Below, in pieces: positions 56,170-63,996 of a DNA stretch of 64,000 nucleotides (position 1 is its first letter; each line of letters starts with the position of its first letter). Source of the DNA: Paenibacillus azoreducens. Lineage in GTDB: Bacteria; Bacillota; Bacilli; Paenibacillales; Paenibacillaceae. The stretch covers positions 2,757,501 through 2,821,500 of the forward strand of contig NZ_AP025343.1 in NCBI RefSeq assembly GCF_021654775.1, written 5' to 3'. The notes beneath the pieces were generated by a model. The model did no database searches. It saw only the letters and a program-made list of their open reading frames with translations, and was not told the origin of the DNA. The translations under genes and the position numbers were made by a program.

Positions 56170-56590
56170 TTTGTGGTTCTGCTGTAGTGGTATTTTTGAT
56201 CCAATGTTCTCGAAATGCCCCTGGCATTTTTCTTCTTAAATCATTTTCTGCCGCCTTAACTAAACAGCCATATGATCATTGAACCTGTCCACCTGGAAAA
56301 CGCTTTAATAGTTGAGCATTAGTCTAGGAGGAGCTAAAATTAAAATTGCTATCGAAAATACCTAAATATTTTTTTGCAGTAGCCATTCGACATTGATTAT
56401 GTCTGAAACTATTTAATAGCTACAACAGTTTAAAGCTCGGAAAACGTAATATTATTGAATTAATTGCGGTTAGATCATAAAGGATGAACAGCACCGAAAG
56501 TATCGGGAGCTTGCAACGTCGAGTACGACGATTGTGAGCTCTTTTTGTTTTCCAATAATTAGGCTGCTGATATAATGAGAGGGTGGGAAC

Positions 56591-57701
56591 GTGAGTATAT
56601 GGGTATTTCGGAATGATGAGAGTTCCTTGTATGTTCGTTTTAAATATGATGAACAAATGGTGATGAAGATTCGAGAAATCCCAGGAAGGAAATGGGTCAG
56701 TGATAAAAAGATCTGGTTGATTCCATTTACAGCTGAGTCCATTCAACTGTTGCAAACTCTTTTTGAAGGAACGAAGATTTATGTTGATGCCGTGTTGATG
56801 GAGGAATGCGGCTTGTTTAATAATGAAGTTCACACGCAGGATCACATTCCAAGCTATTTATGAAATGAGTCGATAAAAAGTTCCTTGGTTCGTGCACTGC
56901 AGTTTCGAGGTTATAGTAAAAAAACGATAAAAGCTTATTGTAGTCAAGTCCATCGATTTCATACTTTTGTTCAGCAGCAAGATACTTGGATGGATCACGA
57001 AAAAATGATTCAGAGTTATTCATTACACTTGCTTCAGCGGAATTGTTCCCATTCCTATGTTAATCAAGCGATCAGCGCGATTAAATTCTATGCTCAGAAA
57101 GTACTATTGCAAGAGGGAACAGCATCTTATATACGCCCTAAGAAAGAAAAGAGGCTCCCGAACGTATTATCGATGAACGAAGTGATGATGATCTTAAGGG
57201 CGCTCAATAATATAAAACATCGTGCGATCCTATACCTTACATATTCATCAGGTTTACGGGTAGGGGAAGTCGTCCGATTAAAAATTCAAGACATTGATTT
57301 CGAGCGGAAAACGCTTCGAATTCATCAAGGTAAGGGGCGAAAGGATCGTATTACGTTATTATCCGATACAGCCATGGATATTGTTCAACCATATTTGCAA
57401 CAAGAAAAGCCTGAGAAATGGATGTTCCCAGGTCAACACCCAGATCGTCATATAACTGAAAGAACTGTTCAAAAAGTGTTTGAACAAGCACGTATTGCCT
57501 CTGGAATCCAGAAAAAGTTAGTATTCACGCCTTGCGACATTCATTTGCTACACATCTTTTGGAAGGAGGAATCGACATTCGCTTCATTCAAGAGTTGCTT
57601 GGTCATCAAAGTGTGCGCACCACTGAAAAATATACACATGTAAGTGTGAAGGACATAAGAAGAATTAAAGTCCGTTAGATCAGTTAGAAGGGGGAGATTG
57701 A
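56591..57701 (+). pseudogene. Tyrosine recombinase heading the cassette array (interrupted)
   Basis: A GTG-started reading of about 370 residues, broken in three places. Residues 1-90 (YVRFKYDEQMVMKIREIPGR, then KWVSDKKIWLIPF) look like the HARP-type K-x-W-x(5-7)-W-x-I-P domain fused to some recombinases. An in-frame TGA (56861) follows. Next comes a SAM-like core-binding domain and the catalytic domain: SSGLRVGEV (Arg), GKGRKDR (Lys), [15 protein letters not shown] (HxxR), [16 protein letters not shown] (His, Tyr). Reaching HALRH needs a -1 shift at AAAAAG (57511), and the typical end [10 protein letters not shown] needs one more base at 57667. The IntI-specific insertion before HxxR is absent. 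It reads toward the cassettes. Confidence 0.8.
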
Positions 57702-57727
57702 GCGGGAGGAGTCGTAAACATGGTTGG

Positions 57728-57804
57728 TGAAGGAGTATTCACGAAGTTCGTAAACACCTCTGGATGTGATATATTTCAGTAGTTCGTGAATAAGACGTTA
57801 GATG
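57728..57804 (+). other. attI-like recombination site
   Basis: Between recombinase and first cassette. It ends in CGTGAATAAGACGTTAGAT, the same right half (L' plus R' = GTTAGAT) as every attC here. On the left are GTATTCACGAA, an inverted copy of TTCGTGAATA, and a direct copy AAGTTCGTAAAC. The R'' box (TAAC) of attC is absent. A simple site with extra direct repeats and only one full core is what attI sites look like. The cut would be G57797^T57798. Confidence 0.7.
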
Positions 57805-57841
57805 AAATCGCACAAGTTCAAAGCCAAAAGGAGATACTTAA

Positions 57842-58525
57842 TTGATGGCAAACCCTCGTATTAATTCATTTATTACTGAATTCGATGATTATATTAAGAA
57901 TAAGTGTATTACTTGTGGGGAGATTGTAGATTTAAAGAATATGTTTTATTCAAGATATAAGAAAGAGCCACGAGTTGCTGAAGCAATTATCTATAGATGG
58001 TTCGCTCACTATTTGGGGATTGACGAACCTATCAAAAATGAACATAGGATAAAAGCTTTAACTTTAAGGCCCGAAAAAAAGTATGTTGGTAAAATTGGTA
58101 AACAGAACATTGATATATCAGTTCTTGAACAGGGACAGATCAAGTTAGGTATTTCAATAAAGATGCAAGGGACTACTCCAGCTTATCTAGATGGAGCTGA
58201 TTTTTATAATCCTATACTTATGAAAGAATATCGTGATTACATTGAAGTTAATGATAAAATACTGCAGCAAGCGCACGAAAATAAGACTAGAGTAAAAGTT
58301 CCAACTCTTCTTCAGGATTTTGCTAGGATCGATAATTTGCAATTGGACCCAAACAATAGATTTCAATCAGCCACTTTTATTTTTGATGCCATGAAAGATA
58401 AAGAAATATTCTGGGTTAGGGAATTTGAATCTAAGTACAACCACAAATACTTATTTCTTCTTAATAAGCCTAAAATGATATTTAAGGAATGGGTAGATAA
58501 TAATCTCGATTCAATAAGATATTAA
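57842..58525 (+). CDS. Cassette 1 protein, unknown
   Basis: 227 residues, from a TTG 8 bases after AAAGGAG (ATG is the next codon). A+T-rich. The middle (KIGKQNIDISVLEQGQIKLG, then ISIKMQGTTPAYLDGADFYN) has a beta-hairpin with Asp and Lys placed somewhat like a PD-(D/E)xK nuclease core, but the acidic residue before xK is replaced by Ser, so I do not assign nuclease activity. The cassette spans 57798-58719. Confidence 0.65.
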   Translation: MMANPRINSFITEFDDYIKNKCITCGEIVDLKNMFYSRYKKEPRVAEAIIYRWFAHYLGIDEPIKNEHRIKALTLRPEKKYVGKIGKQNIDISVLEQGQIKLGISIKMQGTTPAYLDGADFYNPILMKEYRDYIEVNDKILQQAHENKTRVKVPTLLQDFARIDNLQLDPNNRFQSATFIFDAMKDKEIFWVREFESKYNHKYLFLLNKPKMIFKEWVDNNLDSIRY

Positions 58526-58556
58526 TTTGTGGGCGTTTCAAGGAAGGTGCGACTAC

Positions 58557-58725
58557 AACTAACATTATATTCACGCTGCGGGCCGACTGTCGCCGTCCCT
58601 TGGTCCGCCAGGGGAGATTGGCAGGGAAGTGGAGTCAGGCGGACAACCCTGCAAACCTAACCGCCGTCGCGGCCGCCCCGTTGGGGCTTAAGGTTCTCGG
58701 GTTCGTGAATACGGGAACGTTATAT
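58557..58725 (+). other. attC-like site 1
   Basis: R'' AACTAAC, then L'' TATTCACG; right side L' CGTGAATA, CGGGAAC, R' GTTATAT. Inner stems: GGTCCGC / GCGGAC and AACCTAA / TTAAGGTT. 169 bases; cut G58719^T. Confidence 0.85.
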
Positions 58726-58773
58726 GAAATCCTCTAAAAGATTATACTAAACCAAAAGTTAAAGGAGAAATAA

Positions 58774-59394
58774 TTGTTGCCATCTTATTTTTCTATAGAG
58801 TTCTCGTTTCCCTATCACGCCTTAAATAATACATTTGTAAGAGACTTTTATTCATCATTATTTAGTAAATATCCTTATAAGTCAGGCTATTGGAATAGCG
58901 AAAGTAACACCTTAGATGAAATTATTACATGGAATCAAAAACATCTCGAGAACAAGTTTATTCTTGGCTATAATGAGCATGTCAGTAACAACTATAAGCA
59001 AATACTATTAACGAGTTACACATTTAGTGAGATACGACATTATTGGAACTATAGAAGGAACGAAATAAGTTGTTCACTTATTATTCCAGAATTTGATGTA
59101 TTAGCGGAAGTAGATACATGGAAGTTTAAAGCTAGTATGTTTCAGCAAATTGAAGACTTATGTAGACACTTATGGGAAGTAAGTCCGATATACATTTTAC
59201 AGTCATGTTTGGAAATGGATGGTGGACCGATAAGCACAAATAAATTAAAGGCTGGGGCACAACCTTCTATAAATCCTATTAGTATTCTTAAACAGGATAC
59301 GTTTGAGAAAATAAAAGGGTTAAAAAAATCGCTTGAAGTAACTAAGATAACAAGACAAGGAATAATGATAGTAGATAAAGAATTAATTGAATAA
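58774..59394 (+). CDS. Cassette 2 protein, unknown
   Basis: 206 residues from a TTG 9 bases after AAAGGAG. The protein is rich in aromatic residues (FSIEFSFPYHALNNTFVRDF; IRHYWNYRRNEISCSLIIPE) with a helical middle and a C-terminal KKSLEVTKITRQGIMIVDKE. No motif recognised. Cassette 58720-59579. Confidence 0.6.
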   Translation: MLPSYFSIEFSFPYHALNNTFVRDFYSSLFSKYPYKSGYWNSESNTLDEIITWNQKHLENKFILGYNEHVSNNYKQILLTSYTFSEIRHYWNYRRNEISCSLIIPEFDVLAEVDTWKFKASMFQQIEDLCRHLWEVSPIYILQSCLEMDGGPISTNKLKAGAQPSINPISILKQDTFEKIKGLKKSLEVTKITRQGIMIVDKELIE

Positions 59395-59424
59395 TTTGAT
59401 GCTACTCGATGAAGAGATGACTTC

Positions 59425-59585
59425 ACATAACAAAGTATTCAAGCTGCGGGCTTAACAGCCCTTGGTCTGCAGAGGATTTTCGAAGAAGAGGATTCAGCAG
59501 ACAACCCTGCACTGGCTAAGTCCATCGGACCCGGGGCTTACGCCTCTTAAGCCAGTGAGGGTTCGTGAATACGGGAACGTTAGAC
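59425..59585 (+). other. attC-like site 2
   Basis: R'' ACATAAC, L'' TATTCAAG; right side CGTGAATA, CGGGAAC, R' GTTAGAC. Inner stems: GGGC / GCCC, GGTCTGC / GCAGAC, CACTGGCTAAG / CTTAAGCCAGTG. 161 bases; cut G59579^T. Confidence 0.88.
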
Positions 59586-59595
59586 GAAATACCTA

Positions 59596-60042
59596 ATGGA
59601 GGAGGTGAAAATCATTGAAATCCAAATCATAAACACAAATCAATCAAACACTAAGATCCTACATATTAATGGTACCCTTGGATATTGGGTTGACTTTCGA
59701 CACTCTTTGGTTGAGGGAAGTTGTTATTTTATTCCGTATAATGACCAAAAAATAGAGTTATTGAAGAATTATTCAGTAGAGACATCTCAAGAAGAAGTAA
59801 TTAATATTACAAATTCAGATGCTATGGAATACTTAATCCAATACAATGCAGAGTTGGATTTATATAAAGCAATTGGTAATGTTAGTTTTATTAGTGATGA
59901 TGGAGAGTTAATAATAATTTCAGTTGAAGACATGCATTTCAGTTTTAGTAACGAGGACTATGATATTAGAAATATAAGAATAAATGATTGGATAAAGATC
60001 GAAATTAAGGGATTAACATTATGGGATGAGGGTATTTTCTAG
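59596..60042 (+). CDS. Cassette 3 protein, unknown
   Basis: 148 residues if the ATG is used. GGAGGAGG lies just inside this start, so a later ATT or GTG (59605-59614) may be the real one. Beta-rich and acidic (VSFISDDGELIIISVEDMHF; IRNIRINDWIKIEIKGLTLW); the fold might be OB- or Ig-like, but no family is recognised. Cassette 59580-60213. Confidence 0.55.
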   Translation: MEEVKIIEIQIINTNQSNTKILHINGTLGYWVDFRHSLVEGSCYFIPYNDQKIELLKNYSVETSQEEVINITNSDAMEYLIQYNAELDLYKAIGNVSFISDDGELIIISVEDMHFSFSNEDYDIRNIRINDWIKIEIKGLTLWDEGIF

Positions 60043-60057
60043 GGAGTCAGGTACTCC

Positions 60058-60219
60058 ATCTAACACCATATCACGCTGCGGAGCCTGGCGCTACTTGGTC
60101 TGCCGAGGCATTTCGGAGAAGTGGGTTCAGCAGACAAGCCCTGCGAGTCCAAGTCCGTCGGACCCGCCAGCTGAAGCTGGCTTAGGACTCTCGGCTTCGT
60201 GAATATACGAACGTTATAC
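60058..60219 (+). other. attC-like site 3
   Basis: R'' ATCTAAC, L'' TATCACG; right side CGTGAATA, TACGAAC, R' GTTATAC. Inner stems: AGC / GCT, GGTCTGC / GCAGAC, GAGTCC / GGACTC, plus CCAGC / GCTGG. 162 bases; cut G60213^T. Confidence 0.85.
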
Positions 60220-60257
60220 GAAAGATCACAAATGCTGATATTTTGAGAGGTGACTCA

Positions 60258-60737
60258 ATGAAGTTAGAGGCAGTTTTTGATGAGTCCGGTAGCTACAGAT
60301 ATTTGCTATCTCGTGTTTGGAATCCAACTTTGCCAAAGTTATTATATGTAATGTTGAATCCTAGTACAGCTGATAAGACAACTGAAGATCAAACTTCAAG
60401 ACAATGTATTTACTTTGCTAAGAAGTTCGGATTCGGATCATTTGAAGTTGTAAATCTTTACAGTTTAATATCGACAAATCCGAAAGGGCTTAGGACTTCT
60501 TCCATTGATCCTATAGGAAATGATAATGACTTATATATAACAGAAGCTGCTGCAAGGGCGGATCTAATAATTGTAGCTTGGGGAACTGACCATTTTTTTA
60601 ACAAAAGAAATGAAATCATAAGAAATAAATTAAAGGCAGATGGATATAAGCTCTTTTGCTTAAAGAAGACGAAATATGGACACCCTGGACATCCATCAAG
60701 ATTGAAACATGATATAGATCAACTAATAGAATTTTGA
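60258..60737 (+). CDS. Cassette 4 protein, DUF1643 family
   Basis: 159 residues from the ATG after GAGAGGTGA. DUF1643 signatures: RYLLSRVWNPTLPKLLYVML near 13, NPSTADKTTEDQTSRQC, VNLYSLISTNPKGL, IIVAWGTDH and GHPGHPSRL near the end. The family is common in phage and accessory DNA and its function is unknown. Cassette 60214-60942. The neighbouring cassette 5 encodes a distant paralogue. Confidence 0.85.
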   Translation: MKLEAVFDESGSYRYLLSRVWNPTLPKLLYVMLNPSTADKTTEDQTSRQCIYFAKKFGFGSFEVVNLYSLISTNPKGLRTSSIDPIGNDNDLYITEAAARADLIIVAWGTDHFFNKRNEIIRNKLKADGYKLFCLKKTKYGHPGHPSRLKHDIDQLIEF

Positions 60738-60764
60738 GAGTCATTTCAAGATGTGTGTTCCTTC

Positions 60765-60948
60765 GTATAACACCATATTCACGCATCGGGCATTCGCCCT
60801 CGGTCTGGCAGAAGTTAGAAGTGATTCGAAGAGGAATTTCAGTAGCAGGGTAGTAGAATCAGCCGGATACACCCGCACCACCTAACCGCATTGCGGCCGT
60901 CCTTCGGACTTAAGGTGGTGGGGCGTCGTGAATACAAGAACGTTATAT
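60765..60948 (+). other. attC-like site 4
   Basis: R'' GTATAAC, L'' TATTCACG; right side CGTGAATA, CAAGAAC, R' GTTATAT. Inner stems: GGGC / GCCC and CACCACCTAA / TTAAGGTGGTG. 184 bases, the longest; cut G60942^T. Confidence 0.87.
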
Positions 60949-61501
60949 GAAATGGCATAAAAAATATGATTATGGAGAGGTTACATTGGAAGCTGTAGGA
61001 ACGGTTGAGACCAAAGCTATATTTTCAGATAAAAATAGATATTATAGATATTACCTTGAGAGAAATTGGAAAACACCTAATTTAAAAACAGCAGCAATTA
61101 TTATGTTAAATCCAAGCTATGCAGATGAATTTAAACTAGATCTTTCAATTATGAAAGTTTCAAACATGCTTATTGATATGAATTATTGTTCTTTACGAGT
61201 AGTTAATTTGTTTGCATTCGTAGCAACAGAGCACTCTGCTCTTGTAAGTACAATAGGTAATACTGGAAAAACAAATGATGAATGGATAATCAAAGCCATT
61301 AAAAATGTTGATTTATTGATTATTGCATGGGGATCAGATGACAATAAATACAAAAATAGAAAACGTGAAGTTAAAGAAATTATAATGAAATTGCCATTAA
61401 AAGATAAACCTAAAAAGATTCAATGCTTTATTGATGAAGAAAATCGAAAAGGAAGACATCCAAGTAGATTAGGAGAGTTAAAACTCGTAGATTATTCGTA
61501 G
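60947..61501 (+). CDS. Cassette 5 protein, DUF1643 family
   Basis: 184 residues. It shares with cassette 4 the pattern YYLERNWKTPNLKTAAIIML, NPSYADEF, VVNLFAFVATE, LIIAWGSDDN and GRHPSRLGEL. The ATG lies inside the right attC core (GTTATATG), so translation starts at the recombination site itself and there is no conventional ribosome site. Expression would then depend on what is fused upstream. Alternatively a later start (for example GTG or TTG after GGAGAGG at 60973) is used. Cassette 60943-61676. Confidence 0.8.
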   Translation: MKWHKKYDYGEVTLEAVGTVETKAIFSDKNRYYRYYLERNWKTPNLKTAAIIMLNPSYADEFKLDLSIMKVSNMLIDMNYCSLRVVNLFAFVATEHSALVSTIGNTGKTNDEWIIKAIKNVDLLIIAWGSDDNKYKNRKREVKEIIMKLPLKDKPKKIQCFIDEENRKGRHPSRLGELKLVDYS

Positions 61502-61515
61502 AGGTATGTCACATC

Positions 61516-61682
61516 ACATAACATCATATCCACGCATCAGAGCCTGAAGGCTCCTCGGTCCGCCCGAGGATAATAGCAGGGAAGCGGGATCAGGCGGACA
61601 CATCCGCACCGACTAACCGCATCGCGGCCGCCCCTGACGGAGCTTAAGTCGGTGGGACGTCGTGGATACACGAACGTTATGT
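61516..61682 (+). other. attC-like site 5
   Basis: R'' ACATAAC, L'' TATCCACG paired with the altered L' CGTGGATA (a compensatory change), spacer CACGAAC, R' GTTATGT. Inner stems: GAGCC / GGCTC, GGTCCGC / GCGGAC, CACCGACTAA / TTAAGTCGGTG. 167 bases; cut G61676^T. Confidence 0.9.
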
Positions 61683-61726
61683 GACATTACAAAAGACTTA
61701 AAGAAAAGGATTTAGGAGGAAGAAAA

Positions 61727-62927
61727 ATGAAAGTTTTTTTTATGGATGAGAGCTTTAATACAGGGAACGATTGTAAAGAAGCATCTCAACCGTATTTTAC
61801 ATACGGTGGATGGTTAGTAGACGAAGAGAAATTACAAGATACTAGAAGCAGAGTTTTAGAATTTGCAAATAATCACCAAGGAGAGTTGAAATCCAAAAGC
61901 TTCGTTTCTTATAAAGGAATGAAAAAAAGTGATTAGTTTATCGGATAATTTAATAGAAAAAGAAGGAGCCATTCCTTTCTTTATTTGTTATGAAAAGAAA
62001 TACATGTTAGCTTGTGCAATCGTAGAGATATTTTTTGATCATAAAACAAATAAAAGGGTGAATGGTTATCTCACATTTCCAAATGAGCATGAGTACTTAC
62101 GTATAACGATACAGAAAGGCAATTTTACAACTTTGGAAATACATTCAGTACTGGCTTCTGATTATAAAACACCGCCAATAAAAGCTACTAAAAAGGGACT
62201 AGCTGAGATAATAAGTCAGGATGTTGATTTTTGTAATTATGTGGGGGATGTGATTAACGGAAAAATTCAAGATATACAGTGCGTTGATATTATAATTGAA
62301 AAGCTTCGAAATATATTTTTAACGTCAAATTTAAAAAATATAGCCAATATATTTGTGGCAAAAAATTTCGATAAAAAGACAATATACAAAGAATTAATGG
62401 GAACAGAGTTGGAAAATCAGAAAAAAAGAGTGAAAAAGTCTCTTTTAGTACAGCCATCAATTTTTGAAATTGTCCAAAACTTAAAAAATAAATATCCAAA
62501 TCTAAAAGTTGTAGTAGACACTTTAGGAGATCAAAATAACCAATTTTTAGAAATAGAATCATTATTAAAGGTTGATATACAAATTCAACATGACTCAAAA
62601 GCCGAGCCAATGATTATGGCTTCGGATCTTTTAATAGGTTATATAGCAAGAAATATTAGAGGGATATTAGAAGATAAAACAGAAGTTGAAACGAGTTTAC
62701 TAGCAAAGCTCCTTAAAAAGGATAGAAGTTTGTTTGAGGGAAGTGAATCATGGTGGTATTTAAAGTTCTCAGAAGGGAGTGGAGAAAACCTTATGAGAAA
62801 ATTGGAGATTCCCTTTGAAAAGACTGACTATTTACAAGTACTAACAACAAATTTTCATGAGTTTATAAAAAATTCTTCTGTTAAAAATAATTTCAGAAAG
62901 AAAAAAAAGAGAAAACGAAAAAATTAG
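61727..62927 (+). pseudogene. Cassette 6 gene, DUF3800-like, frameshifted at an A-run
   Basis: Two overlapping frames. The first (69 residues, MKVFFMDESFNTGNDCKEAS ... YFTYGGWLVDEE) has the xDES start of DUF3800 proteins. The second (332 residues) has VVVDTLGDQN, IQHDSKAEPMIMASDLLIGY and a Lys-rich tail, the C-terminal DUF3800 pattern. They join if the 7-A run at 61922 is read as 6 (a +1 shift). DUF3800 proteins are RNase H-like and often found near defence genes. It may be a real mutation, recoding by slippage, or a sequencing error. GGAGGAAG precedes the first ATG. Cassette 61677-63035. Confidence 0.75.
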
Positions 62928-62963
62928 ATTGAAAGAATTAATGACTAAAAAATAAGTAACGTC

Positions 62964-63041
62964 ACATAACATAATATTCACGCTGCGGGCATACGCCCTT
63001 GGCCCGACATGCGTCGGGTCGTGAATACGGGAACGTTAGGT
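62964..63041 (+). other. attC-like site 6 (short form)
   Basis: R'' ACATAAC, L'' TATTCACG; right side CGTGAATA, CGGGAAC, R' GTTAGGT. Only two small inner hairpins remain: GGGC-ATAC-GCCC and CCCGAC-ATGC-GTCGGG. 78 bases; cut G63035^T. It shows the minimal layout. Confidence 0.9.
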
Positions 63042-63071
63042 GAAATCTGTGTAAGGAGGGGAGGATTATTA

Positions 63072-63737
63072 ATGACATATAGCTATTTTGACACTTTTGA
63101 TGAAAAACTTAAAAACATAATCGAAATTGGATCAAAACATTATGATGAAGCCTGTATACTAATATTTGTTTATCTTGATTTCTTAAGTAATTTCGTGGAA
63201 AAACCACACTCTTCAAACAATGCAAGATTCAATGGATCAAACTTTAGATACTTTTTGCTACACTATTCACATTTTCAAGACACATTAAAATATATTCAAG
63301 TTGACAAATTCATTAATGATTTCTCAAAAGGTAGAATAAGTAAGGATGAATACCAAAAATATTATGACAAGATAGAGAGAAAACTCGAAAGAGTTAAGAA
63401 TGGAGTAGAGCTTCCGATATCATCGTTTATCAGTTTGGATAATGTTGATTCAGAACACAAAGAATATTTTCAGAAGATTACATTGTTTAACTTGATTTAT
63501 AGTTTAAGAAACTCGGCAGTGCATGGTTATAATAACCTAATAGAAGCAGGAAGTGAACTTTCAGAGCCTTTTCTCTCGTATACCTGGAATATAGAAGAAG
63601 GAAATGAAGGATGGTTCACTACATATATACCTTTTGATTTCATGTATAGGATGGTTGATAATTGTTATTCAAAAGTTAGAGAGGAATACGGTAGTTTAGT
63701 TGAAAGATTTTTCGAGGAAGACACAGACATCACCTAA
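63072..63737 (+). CDS. Cassette 7 protein, HEPN-like
   Basis: 221 residues, all-helical, from the ATG after GGAGGGGAGG. LIYSLRNSAVHGYNNL near 141-156 contains the Rx4-6H motif (R146, H151) of HEPN domains, in the typical RN...AVHG form. HEPN proteins are ribonucleases in toxin-antitoxin, abortive-infection and CRISPR systems. No partner antitoxin is in the cassette. The stop codon TAA lies inside the R'' box of attC 7. Cassette 63036-63847. Confidence 0.7.
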   Translation: MTYSYFDTFDEKLKNIIEIGSKHYDEACILIFVYLDFLSNFVEKPHSSNNARFNGSNFRYFLLHYSHFQDTLKYIQVDKFINDFSKGRISKDEYQKYYDKIERKLERVKNGVELPISSFISLDNVDSEHKEYFQKITLFNLIYSLRNSAVHGYNNLIEAGSELSEPFLSYTWNIEEGNEGWFTTYIPFDFMYRMVDNCYSKVREEYGSLVERFFEEDTDIT

Positions 63738-63853
63738 CATAGTATTCTAGCTGCGGCTCCTTTGGAGACTTGGTCTGCGGGAAGGGTTTCGAAGAGGCAT
63801 TTCAGCAGACACATCCGACTTCGTCGGACGTCGTGAATACGGAAACGTTAGGT
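63732..63853 (+). other. attC-like site 7
   Basis: R'' ACCTAAC, L'' TATTCTAG; right side CGTGAATA, CGGAAAC, R' GTTAGGT. Inner stems: CTCC / GGAG, GGTCTGC / GCAGAC, CCGAC / GTCGG. 122 bases; cut G63847^T. Confidence 0.88.
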
Positions 63854-63858
63854 GAAAT

Positions 63859-63996
63859 ATGGACATGAAAATCACAACTATAAGTTCTAGAATACGGATA
63901 AAACAATACAAGACTCTCAACAGGATAAAGCCAAAGATGGAATTTATTGAAGGGAAAGTGAGGGCTTATGTCGAAATGTATCGGATATTAGAATAG
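63859..63996 (+). CDS. Cassette 8, small ORF (cassette incomplete)
   Basis: A 45-codon frame, MDMKITTISSRIRIKQYKTL then NRIKPKMEFIEGKVRAYVEM, starting 11 bases after the attC 7 cut. Basic and without recognisable motif. No ribosome site. The cassette runs past the window, so its main gene may lie further right. Confidence 0.3.
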   Translation: MDMKITTISSRIRIKQYKTLNRIKPKMEFIEGKVRAYVEMYRILE

